Below, piece by piece: positions 5,584 through 8,088 of a DNA stretch of 8,088 nucleotides (positions are counted from its first letter, which is position 1; each line of letters begins with the position of its first letter). The stretch is taken from assembly GCA_947372365.1 (NCBI GenBank), contig CANBTK010000055.1, positions 1 to 8,088 on the forward strand. Direction: 5' to 3'. The stretch comes from Flavipsychrobacter stenotrophus. GTDB taxonomy: Bacteria > Bacteroidota > Bacteroidia > Chitinophagales > Chitinophagaceae. Both the position numbers and the translations under genes were made by a program. The notes beneath the pieces were generated by a model that was given only the letters and a program-made list of their open reading frames with translations, was not told the origin of the DNA and did not search any database.

Positions 5584-8034
5584 TTATTTCAGTATTACTT
5601 CGGTTTCTGTAAGGGCTTTTACCGAAAATTCTATTACTCTATTAGACGATGAGAATTTCGATGTGCCGTTACTGTACTGTGCCTGGTATTTGCCGGGCTG
5701 TATCTGCAGGTGCTGTGCGGCAGGGTCGCTAAGGTTAAGGGTGTAAAACTGTACATACCTGTCGCCTTGCTGCTTGTGCAGGGTTACAGCATTTGTTTTT
5801 GCCTCAGCGGTAAACTTCACAAAGCCGGGCTGTTTTAGCCCTATGCCGCCTTCCGAATTACTCTCCAGGTCTATGTTGCGCACATCTTCAGGAAAGGTAT
5901 TAATGTTGATGTGGTAATTACCAGGCTCATATTCCAGCTTTTCGGTACATTTTTGTTCTATTACCCTGCCATTAGCCACATTGCGCTGTATCACCCGCGC
6001 GTTAAATTCTTTTACCGGCCTGTTTGGCGCACCTTCGTAATAAAAGTACAGGCTGTATTTTTTAACTATTATCTCCACCCTTGTCCTTTTGTTTGGCAAT
6101 AGGTCCACGGTAGCTACAAGGTCGTCCCTGCCCTCTACGGTAAGGTAGTATTTGCCTGCTGCTATATTGTTTACCGGGTCGGGCTGGCCGTCGGCATCTA
6201 CAAAGCGGGTAAAGGATTTTATGGTTTTATTGGTGGCGGCATCGGTGAGCACTATTTTAGGCGTTACCGGGAAGTATTTCCCTTTGCCATTGGTCATATA
6301 CACCACCATTGATGTTTCTTTGGCATCTTCCTGTGTTACTGAATATTCTCCGGTATTCACTGCCGGGTTTACTTTTAATGCTGCTGGCTTTGATGGCACA
6401 GCGGTTGCAATAGGTGTAGCAATTGGCTTGAAGGTAGGCTCTGGCGGTAGCTTTATCAGCTTCAGCTTTTCATCAAAAAACTCGCCGCCATACAGCAGGT
6501 GCCACTTCGATACTTTTGCCGGCAGTATTTTAGGCATTTTTATGCGTGGGCGGGCTACTTCGGTAACCACTACCGCAGGGGCTGCCTCAGGCGCTTTCAC
6601 CTTAATATCGGGTGTGCCGGCTATTATATTCTGCGGGGTAAACGCCGCGGCTTTTCCGGTAGGCAGCTTCTTTAGTTTTGAAGGCTTTACCGATGCCATT
6701 TTAACTGGCGCAGGTGCTACGGGTACTACTTCAGGCTCTTTAACATTAATCACAGGCGCGGCAACTGCAATAGCCACTGCTGTTAAAGGTGGCACCTTGG
6801 TTATCTTATACTTTTTAATGCTGGTAAGCGGTATAGCTTCCATTTTTAAAGGCAATGGCTTTACGGCTTCAGGCGCTTTAATTTTTATTTCAGGCAGGCC
6901 TATCAGTACATCAACTGCTGTATAGGCTTCTGGCTTGGGTACTTTTATTTTCTTTATTGCAGATGGCTTTACAGATGCCAGCTTTACAGCCTCGGGCAAT
7001 GGTGGTGGCGGTTCCGGCAGCTTCATTTCAGGCTTTCCGGTGGCTATATCGCGGGGCTTGTATGCTGCTGCGGTTGCTGTAAATAATTTCTGTGGCTTTG
7101 AGTAAGCTATGCGTTTCATTTTTACCGGCGGTGGCAGCTTCACTTCTTCGCCCACGGTAATGTTAGATTTTTTTGGCTCTTCTTTTTTAACAACGGCTAC
7201 TGTGTCGGCTGGCTTTGGCTTAACTTCTGTTTTTTCTGCGGGTAGTTTAGTTTTGGGCTTTACTATGGCAACAGTATCTGTTTTCTCCACCTTTACCGAT
7301 GGGTTATTCACCTTCAGCACGCTGGGTATATTAATGGACTGCAGGGTTTTGTAGTCCTCTTTCGATATGTTGAGCATTGGCCTGTAAGACTCTACAATAG
7401 TGCCTACGGCCCTGTTTATGTCGCCCTTCTTGGTTACGGGCAGGTAGTTGCCCATACATGCATATTCATCTTTCAGCTTGGGGGCGTCTTCCAGGCTCAG
7501 GATGTAGGGCTTGAAGTATATTTTGTTTTTTAGCAGCTTCCTCATTACCCCGCATATATCGCCATCGCAACTCTCGCCACCATCGGTTATCAGCACTATG
7601 CTATAGGCGTTATGCTCCTCATCTAACAGGTCTTTTTCAGCGGCTTCGCTCAGCGAATAGGCTATGCAGGTGCCGCCATATGGCTGTATATCATCCAGCC
7701 TGAACTCCATCTGCGCTTTGTTGTACTTGCTAAAGGGCACTTCGTTTTTGGTGTCCTGGCAGTTATGCTCCAGCACGCCATACTGGCTGCCAAATACCCT
7801 GAGCGAAAACTCCACATCCTTGTTCACCGAATAAACGCTGTCCATCAGCTTTAGGATAAGCTGGTTGGCAATCAGGTGTTTTTCTTTACCACCGGCCCAG
7901 GGCTGCAGCATGCTTGACGATTCATCGAGCAAAATAAGTATGCGCGATTGGGTAATATCGCTTTTCCCCTGCCCGAATGAGCAAAGGTGTACTGCTGTAC
8001 TTAGAAAAAATAATATAAATAACCTTAACCTCAT
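5584..8034 (-). CDS. Exported vWA-domain protein with Pro/Lys-rich repeat stalk and C-terminal beta modules, 816 aa
   Basis: Residues 1-22 form a signal peptide ending in CSFGQ; the VHLC preceding it is a poor lipobox, so ordinary signal peptidase cleavage is favoured. A vWA domain covers about 28-220 with a complete metal-binding MIDAS: D37, S39 and S41 in DESSS, T122 in GGT, D151 in TDGGES. It also has the DGxExC...C pattern (C156, C161) common in this vWA group. Next come a linker rich in Lys, Pro and Val (about 245-295), four tandem 46-48 residue repeats (296-481) with a partial fifth, and a C-terminal region (about 577-816) with three beta modules, each carrying an (A/P)GxY strand. It probably stands at the cell surface or in the periplasm and binds a ligand through the vWA domain; the partner is unknown. 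ATG at 8034 is preferred over an in-frame GTG at 8043, which would lie almost at the predicted transcription start. Confidence 0.87.
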   Translation of the reverse strand: MRLRLFILFFLSTAVHLCSFGQGKSDITQSRILILLDESSSMLQPWAGGKEKHLIANQLILKLMDSVYSVNKDVEFSLRVFGSQYGVLEHNCQDTKNEVPFSKYNKAQMEFRLDDIQPYGGTCIAYSLSEAAEKDLLDEEHNAYSIVLITDGGESCDGDICGVMRKLLKNKIYFKPYILSLEDAPKLKDEYACMGNYLPVTKKGDINRAVGTIVESYRPMLNISKEDYKTLQSINIPSVLKVNNPSVKVEKTDTVAIVKPKTKLPAEKTEVKPKPADTVAVVKKEEPKKSNITVGEEVKLPPPVKMKRIAYSKPQKLFTATAAAYKPRDIATGKPEMKLPEPPPPLPEAVKLASVKPSAIKKIKVPKPEAYTAVDVLIGLPEIKIKAPEAVKPLPLKMEAIPLTSIKKYKITKVPPLTAVAIAVAAPVINVKEPEVVPVAPAPVKMASVKPSKLKKLPTGKAAAFTPQNIIAGTPDIKVKAPEAAPAVVVTEVARPRIKMPKILPAKVSKWHLLYGGEFFDEKLKLIKLPPEPTFKPIATPIATAVPSKPAALKVNPAVNTGEYSVTQEDAKETSMVVYMTNGKGKYFPVTPKIVLTDAATNKTIKSFTRFVDADGQPDPVNNIAAGKYYLTVEGRDDLVATVDLLPNKRTRVEIIVKKYSLYFYYEGAPNRPVKEFNARVIQRNVANGRVIEQKCTEKLEYEPGNYHININTFPEDVRNIDLESNSEGGIGLKQPGFVKFTAEAKTNAVTLHKQQGDRYVQFYTLNLSDPAAQHLQIQPGKYQAQYSNGTSKFSSSNRVIEFSVKALTETEVILK
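6592..7149 (-). repeat. Tandem protein repeats (46-48 residues each) coding for the stalk of the vWA protein
   Basis: Four consecutive units occupy 7012-7149, 6874-7011, 6736-6873 and 6592-6735, of 138, 138, 138 and 144 bases. Each unit runs roughly: PxPVKM or PEAVKL, a Ser/Lys-Lys stretch (KPSAIKK, LTSIKK, KPSKLKK), an Ala/Thr/Val stretch, then G-x-P-E-I-K-V-K-x-P-E. A degenerate fifth begins at about 6591. The DNA copies are well diverged, so the repeat is best seen in protein. Confidence 0.75.
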
Positions 8035-8051
8035 GTAATTCACTTCAATAA

Positions 8052-8083
8052 CAAACCTACGCTTTCATGCTGCAATCTGCAAA
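8052..8083 (-). promoter_or_regulatory. Bacteroidota-type promoter of the vWA gene
   Basis: On the minus strand a TTTG (8080-8083) is followed after 20 bases by TAGGTTTG (8052-8059). This matches the Bacteroidota sigma-factor consensus TTTG-N19-21-TAnnTTTG with both boxes at good spacing, the best promoter in the window. The box ends 17 bases before the ATG at 8034, so transcription would start at around 8046 with a leader of only a dozen or so bases. Confidence 0.6.
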
Positions 8084-8088
8084 AGTTT

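Noticed and set aside
6152..6925. A 257-residue plus-strand open frame opposite the vWA stalk repeats
   Set aside because: It is antisense to a clearly coding repeat region. The repetitive Ala/Pro/Val/Lys codons opposite leave few stops on this strand, giving a low-complexity Gly/Thr/Ser/Phe product with no recognisable domain or promoter.
7960..7985. A lipoprotein signal in the vWA protein
   Set aside because: The residues before Cys18 (VHL) do not fit a lipobox, and FGQ just after is a common ending for ordinary Bacteroidota signal peptides.
8035..8043. An upstream in-frame GTG start for the vWA protein
   Set aside because: It would fall within a few bases of the transcription start predicted from the well-formed promoter. 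The ATG at 8034 gives a normal signal peptide beginning MRLRL.

Overview
The window reads as chromosomal DNA of a Bacteroidota bacterium, probably of the Chitinophagaceae type. This rests on recognisable protein families, signal peptides ending in AQ or FGQ, starts without strong Shine-Dalgarno sequences, and repeated TAnnTTTG (-7) promoter elements upstream of genes. No rRNA, tRNA, CRISPR array or transposase gene was seen. All eight genes lie on the minus strand, so transcription runs from position 8088 towards position 1, and no gap between genes exceeds 120 bases.

In transcription order: (1) an exported von Willebrand factor A (vWA) protein of about 816 residues, with a Pro/Lys-rich stalk of four 46-48 residue repeats and three repeated C-terminal beta modules; (2) a GNAT acetyltransferase of the ElaA type, 7 bases downstream and probably co-transcribed; (3) after 98 bases holding a -7 box, an M16 peptidase-like protein whose HxxEH zinc motif is destroyed; (4) 34 bases later, an aldehyde dehydrogenase of the 2-aminomuconate/2-hydroxymuconate semialdehyde type; (5) a two-gene toxin-antitoxin operon (short antitoxin, then RelE/ParE-type toxin); (6) an exported protein of unknown function; (7) the first 164 codons of nadC, cut by the window edge.

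The most striking structure is around the toxin-antitoxin operon. The last 51 bases of the dehydrogenase gene (2263-2313) are repeated 640 bases downstream (1623-1673) with only three mismatches. The operon fits tightly between the copies, with its own -7 box just after the dehydrogenase stop and the toxin stop 7 bases before the second copy. This looks like a minimal toxin-antitoxin cassette that entered at the 3' end of the dehydrogenase gene while leaving or restoring an intact reading frame. No integrase or transposase accompanies it.

Metabolically, the dehydrogenase and nadC sit on either side of a branch in the kynurenine route of tryptophan breakdown. Quinolinate goes to NAD through NadC, while aminomuconate semialdehyde goes to oxidation. 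That pairing is an inference from family and proximity. The vWA/GNAT pair and the orphan M16 protein have no assignable pathway here.
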